DNA of 52,339 bases from Brumimicrobium mesophilum (GCF_003025005.1 NZ_PVSS01000020.1:1-52339), one strand, 5' to 3'; counted from the first letter of the stretch, positions 16,868 to 25,965 are shown. The notes: generated by a model not told the origin, from the sequence alone. Numbers and translations are program-made.

Positions 16868-17383
16868 TTATGAAGGATCAACCAAAAATAAAGGTTGGTC
16901 ATATTCAACAGGTGAAGCATCATCTACAAGTACTTTAATAATTTTTCCTTGTACTTCTGATTCAATTTCATTGAACAATTTCATAGCTTCAATAATACAA
17001 ACAGGATCACCATTTTTGATTGTGCTTCCTACTTCTACAAATACAGGTTTGTCTGGAGATGGAGAACGGTAGAATGTACCAATCATTGGAGATTTAACAG
17101 TGATGTATTTACTGTCTTCACTAGCTGTTTCCGCTGCACCTTTATCTGCCGCTGGAGCAGGGGCTGCTGGAGCTACGGCTTGTGGCATTTGTTGTTGCAT
17201 TGGCTGCTGTGGCATCTGCTGCATTGGTTGTTGAATGTAAACTGTTTTCTCTTCAGATTCATTCTTTCTTTTTGGTTCAGACTTAATTGTAATTTTAAAG
17301 TCTTTTTCTTCGATTTCTACTTCTGTAACACCAGACTTAGAAACGAATTTTATTAGCTCTTGAATTTCTTTTTGATTCATCAT
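16868..17383 (-). CDS. accB: Acetyl-CoA carboxylase biotin carboxyl carrier protein
   Basis: BCCP carries the biotin shuttled between the biotin carboxylase and carboxyltransferase. The frame is open up to 17476, but the first 31 codons overlap the fabH end and do not look like BCCP; MMNQKEIQELIKFVSKSGVTE at 17383 (or the second ATG at 17380) is the natural start. The N-terminal helical domain is followed by a Met/Gln/Pro/Ala-rich flexible linker (MQQMPQQPMQQQMPQAVAPA) and then the biotinyl domain. That domain has the biotin-accepting Lys in IIEAMKLFNE, 36 residues before the C-terminus. The gene sits 37 nt after fabH. Confidence 0.93.
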   Translation of the reverse strand: MMNQKEIQELIKFVSKSGVTEVEIEEKDFKITIKSEPKRKNESEEKTVYIQQPMQQMPQQPMQQQMPQAVAPAAPAPAADKGAAETASEDSKYITVKSPMIGTFYRSPSPDKPVFVEVGSTIKNGDPVCIIEAMKLFNEIESEVQGKIIKVLVDDASPVEYDQPLFLVDPS

Positions 17384-17420
17384 GTGTGAATATTTATAGG
17401 ATAAATGTACGTATTTTATT

Positions 17421-18413
17421 TTAAGAATTGTAAGCCCACTTAAGGTAAACTGCTCCCCAAGTAAAACCACCACCAAATGCAGAGAGAATAATATTGTCTC
17501 CTTTTTTTAGCTGTTTCTCCCAATCCCAAAGGCATAAAGGAAGAGTTCCAGCGGTAGTGTTACCATATTTTTCGATATTGATCATCACTTTTTCTTTTGA
17601 TAATCCCATGCGATTTGCCGTTGCATCAATAATTCGTAAATTGGCTTGATGAGGTACCAACCAATTTACATCATCTGATGATAAATTGTTGCGCTCCATT
17701 ATCTCAGCAGAAACATCTGCCATATTTGTAACGGCAAATTTAAATACTGCTTGACCTTCTTGCTTAACATAGTGCAAGCGTTCATCAACAGTTTTATGAC
17801 TTGCTGGAAGTTTTGATCCTCCTGCAGGTTGTACTAAATATTTTTTTCCTTGACCATCACTTTTAAGGACGCTGTCGATGACACCATATCCTTCTTCGTT
17901 TGGTTCCAATAAAACAGCGCCACCACCATCTCCAAAAATCACACAAGTTGTACGATCTTCATAATCAATGATAGATGACATTTTATCTGAACCTATAACA
18001 ATAACCTTTTTGTATTTCCCTGTTTCAATAAATTGAGAACCTGTAGTTAATGCATATATGAATCCTGAACATGCTGCGTTTACATCGAAACTCCAAGCGT
18101 TTGACATTCCTGTTCTATCAGAAATAATATTTGCAGTTGCGGGAAATTGATGATCTGGAGTTACTGTTGCACATATTACAAGGTCAATTTCTTCTGGAGA
18201 AATTCCTTTTTTAGCAAGCAATTCGTTTACAGCAGCTACTCCAATGTCTGAAGTAGGATTGCCATCACCCAGCATTCGCCTTTCTTTTACACCGGTGCGA
18301 GAAGTTATCCACTCGTCTGTGGTGTCAATCATTTTTTCAAGATCCTTGTTAGAAAGTACCGTTTCAGGTACATAACCTTGAACGCCTGTTATTGCCGCTG
18401 TTATTTTTTTCAT
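17421..18413 (-). CDS. fabH: Beta-ketoacyl-ACP synthase III
   Basis: FabH condenses acetyl-CoA (or branched acyl-CoA) with malonyl-ACP to start fatty-acid synthesis. The Cys-His-Asn triad is visible: Cys115 in [13 protein letters not shown], His255 in [11 protein letters not shown] and Asn285 in [25 protein letters not shown] is the family N-terminal signature. The length of 330 is normal. The start codon overlaps the plsX stop by one base (TAATG), so the two are translationally coupled. Bacteroidota often use branched-chain primers, but primer preference cannot be read here. Confidence 0.96.
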   Translation of the reverse strand: MKKITAAITGVQGYVPETVLSNKDLEKMIDTTDEWITSRTGVKERRMLGDGNPTSDIGVAAVNELLAKKGISPEEIDLVICATVTPDHQFPATANIISDRTGMSNAWSFDVNAACSGFIYALTTGSQFIETGKYKKVIVIGSDKMSSIIDYEDRTTCVIFGDGGGAVLLEPNEEGYGVIDSVLKSDGQGKKYLVQPAGGSKLPASHKTVDERLHYVKQEGQAVFKFAVTNMADVSAEIMERNNLSSDDVNWLVPHQANLRIIDATANRMGLSKEKVMINIEKYGNTTAGTLPLCLWDWEKQLKKGDNIILSAFGGGFTWGAVYLKWAYNS

Positions 18414-19351
18414 TATTTGAAAGCTTCTTTTATCTTTTTAGTTAATCCAGAGCTGGCAACGTTGTGCGCTAAACACAACATACCTTTAACTGCAACGTCA
18501 TTAGAGATTCCATGACCAATAATAACGTCAGAATTAACGCCTAATATAGGAGTTCCACCGTAATTTTCATAATTAAAACGCTCTAAGTACTTGTCTTTCA
18601 TTCCTAGTTTCCTAGTTATAGAATACATTCCTTCTGCTTGTTTTAATACAATATTTCCAGTATAACCATCACAAACTACAACATCTGCCTTTCCAGTAAA
18701 TAAGTCACGACCTTCGATATTTCCAATAAAATTGAAATCCTCGGAGTTCTTCATTAATTTGTATGCAGATTGCGTAAGTAAATTTCCTTTTCCTTCTTCT
18801 TCTCCAATATTTAATAATCCAATACGTGGATTTTTAATGTTCATTACACTTTTAGCATAAATAGAACCTAAACTGGCGAATTGATATAAAACGTCTGGTT
18901 TGCAGTCTGCATTTGCTCCAACATCCAGAATGATAGAATCTCCACCACCAAAGACAGGTAAAACAGAAGTTATGCAAGGACGAATTACCCCAGGAATGGA
19001 GTTTACCTTATATATAGAACCAACAAGCATAGCACCGGTATTACCTGTGCTAGCAAATGAATCTATTTCTTTTTGTGCTAAAAGTTCAAATCCCACTGAG
19101 ATTGAACTATTGGGTTTTTGAGGAATTGCTCTTGTAGGATGATCCTCCATCGTGATGATGTCTGGAGCATTAACAATTGATAAACGGTTAGAATCCACCC
19201 CTTTTTCTTTCAAAATTGGGGTAATTTCTTCCTCACGTCCGATGAGAACAATTTCTACATCGTCGGGCAGATGGTCTAAAGCCAATATTGCACCAAGAAC
19301 ATTTGCTCTTGGTGCAAAATCGCCACCACTAATATCTAATCCAAGTTTCAT
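18413..19351 (-). CDS. plsX: Phosphate acyltransferase
   Basis: PlsX converts acyl-ACP to acyl-phosphate for phosphatidic acid synthesis. [69 protein letters not shown] and [17 protein letters not shown] are the conserved PlsX blocks. The length of 312 is within the family range. It shares one base with the fabH start and follows rpmF by 36 nt, matching the widely conserved rpmF-plsX-fabH order. Confidence 0.96.
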   Translation of the reverse strand: MKLGLDISGGDFAPRANVLGAILALDHLPDDVEIVLIGREEEITPILKEKGVDSNRLSIVNAPDIITMEDHPTRAIPQKPNSSISVGFELLAQKEIDSFASTGNTGAMLVGSIYKVNSIPGVIRPCITSVLPVFGGGDSIILDVGANADCKPDVLYQFASLGSIYAKSVMNIKNPRIGLLNIGEEEGKGNLLTQSAYKLMKNSEDFNFIGNIEGRDLFTGKADVVVCDGYTGNIVLKQAEGMYSITRKLGMKDKYLERFNYENYGGTPILGVNSDVIIGHGISNDVAVKGMLCLAHNVASSGLTKKIKEAFK

Positions 19352-19387
19352 AAGTGTTTGTACACTTTAGTTTGCTGGATAAGCAAA

Positions 19388-19579
19388 TTATACTGCTACT
19401 TCTTTCTCAGCAATTACTTGACCTTTATAGTAAAGTTTTCCCTCGTACCAGTGAGCACGGTGAAATAAATGCGGTTGACCTGTTGTAGGACATGTTGAGA
19501 TATTTCCAGCTATTGCTTTCTTGTGTGTACGTCTCTTATCTCTTCTTGTAGTCGACGTTCTTCTTTTTGGATGTGCCAT
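19388..19579 (-). CDS. rpmF: 50S ribosomal protein L32
   Basis: This is a 63-residue basic protein, [20 protein letters not shown], ending with [20 protein letters not shown]. Only one Cys is present, so it is the zinc-free form of L32. It is a structural protein of the large ribosomal subunit. It lies between yceD and plsX, the order conserved in many bacteria, which may link ribosome production with membrane lipid synthesis. Confidence 0.96.
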   Translation of the reverse strand: MAHPKRRTSTTRRDKRRTHKKAIAGNISTCPTTGQPHLFHRAHWYEGKLYYKGQVIAEKEVAV

Positions 19580-19599
19580 TTTACTTTATATTTAAGATT

Positions 19600-20130
19600 T
19601 TAATTCAAATTTTTTAATGCGTCCCAACGTGGATCGGTATCTTCCTCATCATCGTCGGATTCGTCTTCATAACTTTCTGATGAATCAACGTATTTATCTA
19701 TTAAGTCCAACATTTCTTCATTGCACTCATCTTCTTCATGAACTGTTCTTCCTGGCAATGCCACGGTTAACAATTCGTATAAAGTTGATGCGATATCAAT
19801 TGTAAATGCTGAAACTGGAAGGACAATTAAATTTTCATCCACACTTTCTTCTTCGCCAAATTTATAAATAATTTGGTGCGAAACTTCCAATGGAATGTCC
19901 ATTATATCTGTACATCGATCACATGATTTTTGAACTGTACCTGACATTTCAATATCACCAATCAACATAGTGTCTTTCTTATTCAACTGGAAATCGACTT
20001 TTACATCACCTCCTTGAATAATAGAATACGCTAACTCTTCAAAGAACTCTGTCGTTATATTAAACTCAAATGAATGTTTTCCATTCTTTAAGCCTTCAAA
20101 CGGTATAATAAACTCTTTATTCGAACTCAT
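19600..20130 (-). CDS. YceD family protein (DUF177)
   Basis: The product is 176 residues from the ATG at 20130 (MSSNKEFIIPFEGLKNGKH). An upstream in-frame TTG at 20139 is possible, but an exact -7 element at 20153-20160 favours the ATG. Landmarks are the beta-rich N-terminus, SGTVQKSCDRCTDIMDIPLEV with the CxxC pair, and the acidic tail with DPRWDALKNLN, which is the DUF177 C-terminal motif. YceD proteins almost always precede rpmF and are associated with 23S rRNA or ribosome assembly; the molecular role is not settled. It is the first gene of the lipid operon. Confidence 0.9.
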   Translation of the reverse strand: MSSNKEFIIPFEGLKNGKHSFEFNITTEFFEELAYSIIQGGDVKVDFQLNKKDTMLIGDIEMSGTVQKSCDRCTDIMDIPLEVSHQIIYKFGEEESVDENLIVLPVSAFTIDIASTLYELLTVALPGRTVHEEDECNEEMLDLIDKYVDSSESYEDESDDDEEDTDPRWDALKNLN

Positions 20131-20152
20131 AATGTCCAAAAATTTTGGAGTG

Positions 20153-20160
20153 CAAATGTA
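20153..20160 (-). promoter_or_regulatory. -7 promoter element (TACATTTG) upstream of the yceD operon
   Basis: This is an exact TAnnTTTG on the minus strand, 22 nt upstream of the yceD ATG. A TTTG lies only 12 nt further upstream, too close for a standard -33 element, so only the -7 box is a confident match. It would drive yceD-rpmF-plsX-fabH-accB-accC and would leave a leader of about 15 nt. Confidence 0.5.
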
Positions 20161-20417
20161 TAAAAATTAATACAAATTGCACTTCTTCTTACAAAAGAAT
20201 CCACAAAGTTACACTTTTTTATGCCAAACAAGTTATTAACACCTGTTAACTTTGGTTTTTTATTCTCCACAAAACGATAATTCGCTCTCCTAAATTTACT
20301 TTTTCAAGTATGAATGTTAATTTTATACCGAATATCTTACTATAAGTTTCAGAATTTTGAAGAAAGTTCAATGAATTATTTTTTGAAGTATATTTCATCT
20401 AACTAGTTTAAAAAATT

Positions 20418-21044
20418 ATGTTCCACACCGAAAAAATTAATTACGGACCAGTATCAGTTTTCTTACTTTACTACGACGATTTTGTTACGGAAGAACACCT
20501 ACATAATTTACTTCCATCTGAACACAAAAAGTTAGAATCTCTAAATCATTCTTCAAGAAGAAGAGAATATGTAGCCACACGCGTTTTAAGAACTATGCAT
20601 TTTGGAAATGAACCGATTCTTTATTCCGAAATTGGAGCGCCTTACGTGGAAGGTGAAGGTTTTATTTCTATCTCTCATGCTAATCATGTTGTGGGAATGG
20701 CTTATTGTGAAACTTTTCAAGTAGGTTTGGATCTGGAGCCTATCAATGAAAAAGTGATGCGTGTAAAACATAAATTTTTAAGTGCGGAAGAAGAACGGTT
20801 AACCAACACTTCTTCTGTTGAAGAAATGATTAAAGTTTGGTCGGGAAAAGAAGCTTTGTATAAATTGGCTGGAAGAAAGAAGATTATTTTTGCTGAGAGT
20901 TTATTGCTCACAAGAATTAATGAGCAAAAATGGAAAGGCAGGATTTATTTTCCGGATAATAAAAAAGAAGTAGAGCTTATTTTAGATGTTAAAGATAATT
21001 TTGTAATTTCAATTAATCCATCTCCTGTTTATGAGGTCAACTAA
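20418..21044 (+). CDS. 4'-phosphopantetheinyl transferase superfamily protein
   Basis: The enzyme would transfer phosphopantetheine from CoA to a carrier protein. The Sfp-type motifs are present: VGLDLEPINEKVMRVKHKFL with the Mg-binding Asp and Glu, and IKVWSGKEALYKLAG, the W-S-x-K-E-x-x-x-K signature. The length of 208 is typical. Whether it modifies the fatty-acid ACP or another carrier cannot be told; no carrier protein or synthase lies next to it. It overlaps the downstream GGGP synthase gene by 14 nt. Confidence 0.88.
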   Translation: MFHTEKINYGPVSVFLLYYDDFVTEEHLHNLLPSEHKKLESLNHSSRRREYVATRVLRTMHFGNEPILYSEIGAPYVEGEGFISISHANHVVGMAYCETFQVGLDLEPINEKVMRVKHKFLSAEEERLTNTSSVEEMIKVWSGKEALYKLAGRKKIIFAESLLLTRINEQKWKGRIYFPDNKKEVELILDVKDNFVISINPSPVYEVN

Positions 21045-21777
21045 TCACATTATCCAAAAACTGAGGGCTAAAACTGGTCAAATTGCTGTTTTAGTTGATC
21101 CTGAAATGACAAATTCTAAAGGCGATTTACAAAAGATTGTTGAAAAAGCCGAATTCGCGAAGATTGATTACTTTTTTATTGGCGGAAGTACAGTTACGCG
21201 TTCAGATTTTGAAAAAACAACGTCGATTTTAAAAAGCCTAACGAAAATTCCATTAGTGATTTTTCCTGGTGACCATCAACAAATTTCCAATGATGCAGAT
21301 GCTCTATTATATTTGAGTTTACTTTCTGGTCGAAACCCGGAGTATTTAATTGGGCAGCATGTGAAAAGTGCACAAGAGGTTATTCAATTGGATTTGGAAA
21401 TTATTCCTACGGCGTATATTTTGATCGATGGAGGAAAGCAATCTACCGTGGCTTATGTGAGTCAAACCACGCCAATTCCTAGAGATAATTCATTGATTGC
21501 TTTAAATACGGCCATCGCGGGAACGCTGCAAGGTAATCAAGTTGTATATTTTGATGCTGGCAGTGGAGCCAGTGAACCAGTTGAAGTATCACTAATTTCA
21601 CAAGTAAATTCAAGATTAAAAACGATTACAATTGTTGGTGGAGGAGTTCGTTCTGTAGAACAAATTAAATTTCTGGCATCCGCGGGGACAAATGTAATTG
21701 TAATTGGAAATAAGATTGAAGAGGACATTGATTTTTTATTGGACATTCAGATTTATAAATCAAATACAGTTTCATGA
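21031..21777 (+). CDS. Geranylgeranylglyceryl (heptaprenylglyceryl) phosphate synthase
   Basis: This TIM-barrel prenyltransferase joins sn-glycerol-1-phosphate to a prenyl diphosphate. The family blocks are IAVLVDPEMTN, YFFIGGSTVTRSDFE, PLVIFPGDHQQISNDADALL, SLLSGRNPEYLIGQHV, YILIDGGKQSTVAYVSQTTP, VYFDAGSGASEPV and IVGGGVRSVEQIKFLASAGT, the last being the phosphate-binding glycine loop. In archaea this makes the ether-lipid backbone. Group II enzymes of Bacteroidota, to which this belongs by its length of 248 and its motifs, make related prenylglyceryl phosphates of uncertain purpose. It overlaps genes on both sides (14 nt and 4 nt). Confidence 0.9.
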   Translation: MRSTNHIIQKLRAKTGQIAVLVDPEMTNSKGDLQKIVEKAEFAKIDYFFIGGSTVTRSDFEKTTSILKSLTKIPLVIFPGDHQQISNDADALLYLSLLSGRNPEYLIGQHVKSAQEVIQLDLEIIPTAYILIDGGKQSTVAYVSQTTPIPRDNSLIALNTAIAGTLQGNQVVYFDAGSGASEPVEVSLISQVNSRLKTITIVGGGVRSVEQIKFLASAGTNVIVIGNKIEEDIDFLLDIQIYKSNTVS

Positions 21778-23369
21778 AATTCATCACTGTAAGAAGATTA
21801 GCAACAGTTTTTAAGCTGGATGTCTCACGCATGGATGATGAATTTATTGAAAGATTAAAAATATCGGTTGACCAACATTTTGAAAAAAGTGACATATTAA
21901 TTGCTTTTGGTCAAGAATTTACTCGAAAACAATTGATTTTTATCATTAGTCAACTCCAAGAGGAACATGTTCTTGGTTTTCATGATTGGATAGAAGATGA
22001 CCATTTACTTGTAGAATATTTATTTAGTAAAGGAGATATAATTTTACCAGATGAACAAATTAAACACCATGATGAAAGCTCATTACTTAAGTTATATCAA
22101 GATTTTATCGAAGTATATTTAGCACCAATTCTCTTATGTAAGATAAAGCTTTACACTCAGATTAATGATTTATTTGAGTTGAAAAATCATTTAATATTTA
22201 GTGCATTACTCAAGAAGGAGAAACGCATCGAAGTCCAAAAACCAGTTAGTGCCTATTTGAGTCAACTTTTGGTTCAAACAAAAGTGAGTCAAGATAAGGA
22301 ATTGATTGAACAGCTTAAAATGGTTTATGATCATAATTATGTAGAGGTTTTGAATGAATTGGACAGTCACTTTTATGCTGACCTCATCACTTATTTCAAT
22401 ACCGCAAAACTAATTGTTCAAAGAAATGATTTGAGCCCATTAATTTTAGAAAGGATTAAGTCTTCAATTATTGGATTAAACCTTAAAGAAGAAGATCACG
22501 AGAAGGTTTTGTTATTTACCAATGCTAAATCTTTTAATGTTAGAAGTAAGAAACCTGAATCTAGGCTTAATGAAATTGTAAAGTCACCTTTCTTTATTGT
22601 TGCAGTGATTGTATTGTTGCTTAATTTTGTTTTTTTTGAATGTGAGCGGGAGGAAAAGAATGAAATTGAACTTATCGAAAACGAAACTGATTCAAAATTA
22701 GAAAATCAATTTCCAATTATAATGGATACATTTCAATTTAAGTCTACAAATAGAAAATTAGAAAAAAGGAACTTCTCTAATTCTTCTCCATTGTATTTTG
22801 GTGAGATAAAGGACACCCTTTATGCAGATTATAATCTTGTTTCGTATGCTTTTGGAGCTGCCACAATTTTTCAAGTTTTAGAAGATAAAGAATTGATGAA
22901 ACAGAATAAAGTTAAAGCTGAATTATTCAATGAAAAGCGAGAAAATTATTCCAAATATTACAAGGATTTGAACTTTCGTTTTGACTCAATTCCTAAAACT
23001 TGGGAAGAAGCTAAAATCAAAATAACGATAGATACTTCCCAACTCATCAGAAATATTGGGAGAACTAAGTTTGAGATGAGAGAATTTGTTTACCGTGCAT
23101 ATCCTGTGGTTTTAGAAAACCTTTCTAATGATCAAATTTTGATAGGTTATGGTTCGCAAATTCCAATAATTACAGAAATTAAAGAAGCGAATGGAGAGTG
23201 GAAAGCGCTTGAACATCCATATAGCTATCCTTGTTCAGGCGGACTTCCATCAATAGCACTTCCAAAAGGTGAGATTGTTTTAACTTCTGTTGCAATTTTA
23301 AAAGTAGAAAAAGGAACGAGGTTTAGGTTGAAAATAGGGGAGAATTATTCTGAGGAGTTTGGAAGTTGA
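21774..23369 (+). CDS. Hypothetical single-pass membrane protein (531 aa)
   Basis: This overlaps the GGGP synthase gene by 4 nt (ATGA), so it is in the same unit. Residues 1-270 are soluble, helical and charged. One transmembrane segment follows at about 271-288 (SPFFIVAVIVLLLNFVFFE). A C-terminal part of about 240 residues is predicted to be on the other side, with short beta-like stretches, including FVYRAYPVVLENLSNDQILIGYGSQI. There is no signal peptide. I do not recognise either domain. The coupling suggests, but does not prove, a link with prenyl-lipid metabolism. Confidence 0.7.
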   Translation: MKFITVRRLATVFKLDVSRMDDEFIERLKISVDQHFEKSDILIAFGQEFTRKQLIFIISQLQEEHVLGFHDWIEDDHLLVEYLFSKGDIILPDEQIKHHDESSLLKLYQDFIEVYLAPILLCKIKLYTQINDLFELKNHLIFSALLKKEKRIEVQKPVSAYLSQLLVQTKVSQDKELIEQLKMVYDHNYVEVLNELDSHFYADLITYFNTAKLIVQRNDLSPLILERIKSSIIGLNLKEEDHEKVLLFTNAKSFNVRSKKPESRLNEIVKSPFFIVAVIVLLLNFVFFECEREEKNEIELIENETDSKLENQFPIIMDTFQFKSTNRKLEKRNFSNSSPLYFGEIKDTLYADYNLVSYAFGAATIFQVLEDKELMKQNKVKAELFNEKRENYSKYYKDLNFRFDSIPKTWEEAKIKITIDTSQLIRNIGRTKFEMREFVYRAYPVVLENLSNDQILIGYGSQIPIITEIKEANGEWKALEHPYSYPCSGGLPSIALPKGEIVLTSVAILKVEKGTRFRLKIGENYSEEFGS

Positions 23370-23534
23370 TCATTTTCCCAAATACAAATTAAAACTTTAG
23401 TAATTATTAGTTTCGCGCTTGCTGTAAAAGTTCCAATTCTGTAAAAGAACATCACTTTCTCAATCTCTTTTTGGCCAATAAAACTTTCTTCTTTTTTTAA
23501 CATTTAATGGTGAAAACCAAATTGTTTTTCATTC

Positions 23535-23542
23535 TACATTTG
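23535..23542 (+). promoter_or_regulatory. -7 promoter element (TACATTTG)
   Basis: This exact TAnnTTTG lies 11 nt before the ATG at 23554. No TTG is found at the right upstream distance. If functional, the transcript would have almost no leader. Confidence 0.35.
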
Positions 23543-23553
23543 AATAAAAATTA

Positions 23554-24156
23554 ATGTCGATAGAACGGAAGGTGAAATTAGTAGAAAAGTTATTCTGCGA
23601 TTTAGAATTGGAAAGTGTTCAATTTAAAAAAGAATCAGGTTTAAGGTGCGTTTCAGGTTGTGGAAACTGTTGCACTCATCCTAATTTGGACGCTTCACCA
23701 TTAGAGTTTTTACCATGGGCATTCCATTTGTTCTTGAATGGAGAGGCAGAAAACACACTTGTTGAACTTAACCAAACAAACAGTAAAACCTGCCACATTT
23801 ATAAGTCATTAACCGTTTTAGGGAAAGGCCGTTGTAGCGCCTATAAATACCGAGGATTAATTTGTCGACTCTTTGGTTTTGGTGCAACTAGAGATAAATT
23901 TGGTCAACTAAGGCTTGCTACTTGTAAAACTATTAAAGAAGGTCAAACTGAAAATTACGGGAAAACAGTGAAATCCATAACTAACGGGATGTTCGTCCCA
24001 GTATTTGCCGATTACTATATGAAACTTAGTCAAATAGATCATCATATGGGCAATACTATTTTGCCAGTCAATAAAGCGCTTAAAATCGCTTTGGAAGAGG
24101 TATTACAATATTATTATTATCGACCTTATTCAGGAGCCCATTTGAACTGTGGTTAG
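23554..24156 (+). CDS. YkgJ-family Cys-cluster protein
   Basis: The protein has 200 residues with Cys-rich segments: LRCVSGCGNCCTHPNLDASPL, SKTCHIYKS, GKGRCSAYKYRGLICRLFGFG and LATCKTI. The CxxxCxxCC start followed by spaced Cys residues is the YkgJ (zinc or iron-chelating) family pattern. The ligand is not established for the family. There is no signal peptide. The ATG is preceded by a -7-like element. It stands alone between two gaps of about 200 bp. Confidence 0.8.
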   Translation: MSIERKVKLVEKLFCDLELESVQFKKESGLRCVSGCGNCCTHPNLDASPLEFLPWAFHLFLNGEAENTLVELNQTNSKTCHIYKSLTVLGKGRCSAYKYRGLICRLFGFGATRDKFGQLRLATCKTIKEGQTENYGKTVKSITNGMFVPVFADYYMKLSQIDHHMGNTILPVNKALKIALEEVLQYYYYRPYSGAHLNCG

Positions 24157-24375
24157 TGAATAACATTTGGCCTAACAAATAGAACTTTTGAATTGATGGA
24201 GTGAAAATTTAAGCTCATTAAATTCAAAGGTTTTTATGTGTTCTAAAATTTTTTTCAAAATATTAAATCCAAAAACGTTTTTAGTTCGTAGGTATTAAAA
24301 AGAGAATGTTTTAAATCAATTAAATGAATTTAAACGCATAAAAGATATGCCTCTCTAAACTAAAAACTCTATGGA

Positions 24376-24816
24376 ATGAAAACTAGAAAAAAAATTAAAA
24401 TGGTTGCTACGATATTACTCGGAGGTGCTTTTTTATTCTTTGCAACACTTGTAATTCATATTGGAATTATGGTTTATGGAAAAGAAGCTTTGCCGCTTGC
24501 AACAACACAAATAGGCAGATTAGATTTTGATGAACAAATTAATGAAGGGCAAGCGAACGCCATTGAAAATCAATTCAAAAATATCGAAGGTGTCAAATCC
24601 ACTTACTTTAATGTTGGAAGTGATATCCTTATTTACACTTTCGATAACCGTAAAAATTCTACAGAAAATATATACAAAGAATTTAATCAAGGTTCCAATT
24701 ATCTTAGTTCAAGGTATACAGTTTCTGAAGAAGATCTTTCTAAAGGATGTCCAGCAATAGAAAGCGATTCCTTCTATGGAAAGTTGACGAGTATGGTTTC
24801 AAAAATTGTTAATTAA
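24376..24816 (+). CDS. Membrane-anchored protein with HMA-like ferredoxin fold (146 aa)
   Basis: An N-terminal transmembrane segment (about 10-33, VATILLGGAFLFFATLVIHIG) is followed by a domain of about 90 residues. The order QIGRLDFDEQINEGQANAIE, FKNIEGVKSTYFNVGSDILI, YTFD and STENIYKEFNQ fits the beta-alpha-beta-beta-alpha layout of heavy-metal-associated domains. The metal-binding CxxC is absent: only one Cys is present, near residue 126. It therefore probably is not a classical metallochaperone. It ends 50 nt before the lipoprotein globin gene on the same strand, so the two may work together. The fold is my inference from the strand pattern. Confidence 0.6.
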   Translation: MKTRKKIKMVATILLGGAFLFFATLVIHIGIMVYGKEALPLATTQIGRLDFDEQINEGQANAIENQFKNIEGVKSTYFNVGSDILIYTFDNRKNSTENIYKEFNQGSNYLSSRYTVSEEDLSKGCPAIESDSFYGKLTSMVSKIVN

Positions 24817-24865
24817 CTTCCTATTCATCTAAATCACTATTTATTAATCTTTAAAACTTTAAATT

Positions 24866-25504
24866 ATGTTTAAAAAATCAAAAACACCGTTCGTTATTGT
24901 CTTAACAATACTGATTGGATTTGGCTCTTTTATGTCTTGTAAGAAAGACGAAGTTACACCACCGGAAGTTGAACCTCCAGTATTAATGAGTACCCCGCTT
25001 TATGATACATTGGGTTGGTTCATACAAGGAGGAGACCCAAGTATGGCAATAGAAGGTCAGGGTACTAAGAGTATTTCTGATCCTGATAATTCTGGTCAAA
25101 TGATCCAAGCTGGTCGATTAGCAATTAGAAAAGTTGTAGAAGGTTCTTTGCAAATCATTGCTGGAGACACAGTTTTGGCTAAGTATTTCCCTACTTTATT
25201 GAATGAAGTTGGAAATGGTAACACTACCGGATTCGCTCAATTGTTGGAGAGTTTCACTGACTTTACACAGCAAGCAGTAAGTGGTCAAATGGTTTATCAA
25301 GGTAAGTCAATGGCCGATGCGCACAACAATATGACTTATTCTAGATTTGGCTCTGCTAATCAACAATTTGTTACAGACAATGCAGATTTTGATAAGTTTG
25401 TTGGAGACATTGTATTGGCTGCCCAAGGATTAAATGTTCCTAATAGTGTAATTGGACAATTAGGTGTTATACTTTATAGTACCGAAAACGACATTGTTCA
25501 ATAA
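24866..25504 (+). CDS. Lipoprotein with group-1 truncated-haemoglobin-like domain (212 aa)
   Basis: The N-terminus MFKKSKTPFVIVLTILIGFGSFMSC ends in a lipobox-type Cys25 followed by KKDE, so the protein should be lipid-anchored. After a Pro-rich linker, LYDTLGWFI (about 45-53) matches the SLYxxLGG start of truncated globins. MVYQGKSMADAHNNM (about 142-156) matches the YxGKxMxxAHxxM F-helix motif, placing the proximal haem ligand at His153. FDKFVGDIVLAAQGLNVPNSVIGQLGVIL matches the G and H helices. An insertion of about 30 residues (54-84) separates helices A and B. By eye the positions usually held by distal Tyr B10 and Gln E7 are Leu95 and Phe130, giving an apolar pocket. The export signal and the globin are both seen in the sequence; the haem chemistry is inferred. 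Confidence 0.72.
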   Translation: MFKKSKTPFVIVLTILIGFGSFMSCKKDEVTPPEVEPPVLMSTPLYDTLGWFIQGGDPSMAIEGQGTKSISDPDNSGQMIQAGRLAIRKVVEGSLQIIAGDTVLAKYFPTLLNEVGNGNTTGFAQLLESFTDFTQQAVSGQMVYQGKSMADAHNNMTYSRFGSANQQFVTDNADFDKFVGDIVLAAQGLNVPNSVIGQLGVILYSTENDIVQ

Positions 25505-25965
25505 TCAAGTATAATGTGTGTTAGATAGATCGCAGGTTGAATATTCAATGAGATGATTGCTGCTTCTACCAGCGAACATTAAATTGAAATCTGTAATTGT
25601 TTTCAGGAGGATGAATTCATTTTTTTTAATGGATTCATCCTTTTTTGTTGGGTTAGAAAATCTTAGACAAAAGATATTTATGTAACGTAGTTCAATATTA
25701 ACACTATTCATCAAGGAGAGTAGACAAAAAGGTGGAGGTTTTTAATCATTGTTGATTTCGTTAAATTTATATAAATGAACTCCTAATAATTGTCTATAAC
25801 TCAAATCTCTACCATAATTTTGTATCTTAGTAACAAGCATAAAAGAAATGTTAAATAAGAAATTTTGCATGGCTGTTCTTTTTATAAAACAATTTATCAA
25901 TTGGAAAGTTCAAGCTAAAATTTCAAGGAATTTAATATAATTAATCAATTTAAAAAAAACAAAAC
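25505..25965. other. Intergenic region with terminator; otherwise no gene
   Basis: These 461 bp separate the globin and YtxH genes. The first part holds the hairpin terminator listed separately. A near-match -7 element (TATCTTAG, 25823-25830) could start a leader of about 135 nt for the YtxH gene. The only open frame, about 30 codons starting near 25849, has no features of a protein. Confidence 0.4.
25608..25646 (+). terminator. Rho-independent terminator after the globin gene
   Basis: AGGATGAATTCATT (25608-25621) pairs with AATGGATTCATCCT (25628-25641) over 14 bp with one wobble and a T-rich loop of 6 nt. A run of six T follows. It lies about 100 nt after the globin stop. Confidence 0.85.

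Noticed and set aside
17384-17476. N-terminal extension of accB overlapping fabH
   Set aside because: The extra 31 residues do not resemble BCCP, whereas MMNQKEIQEL at 17383 does.
20220-20260. Inverted repeat AAGTTA/TAACTT upstream of the yceD operon as a possible operator
   Set aside because: It is only 6 bp in AT-rich DNA, and no known regulator site matches; chance is likely.
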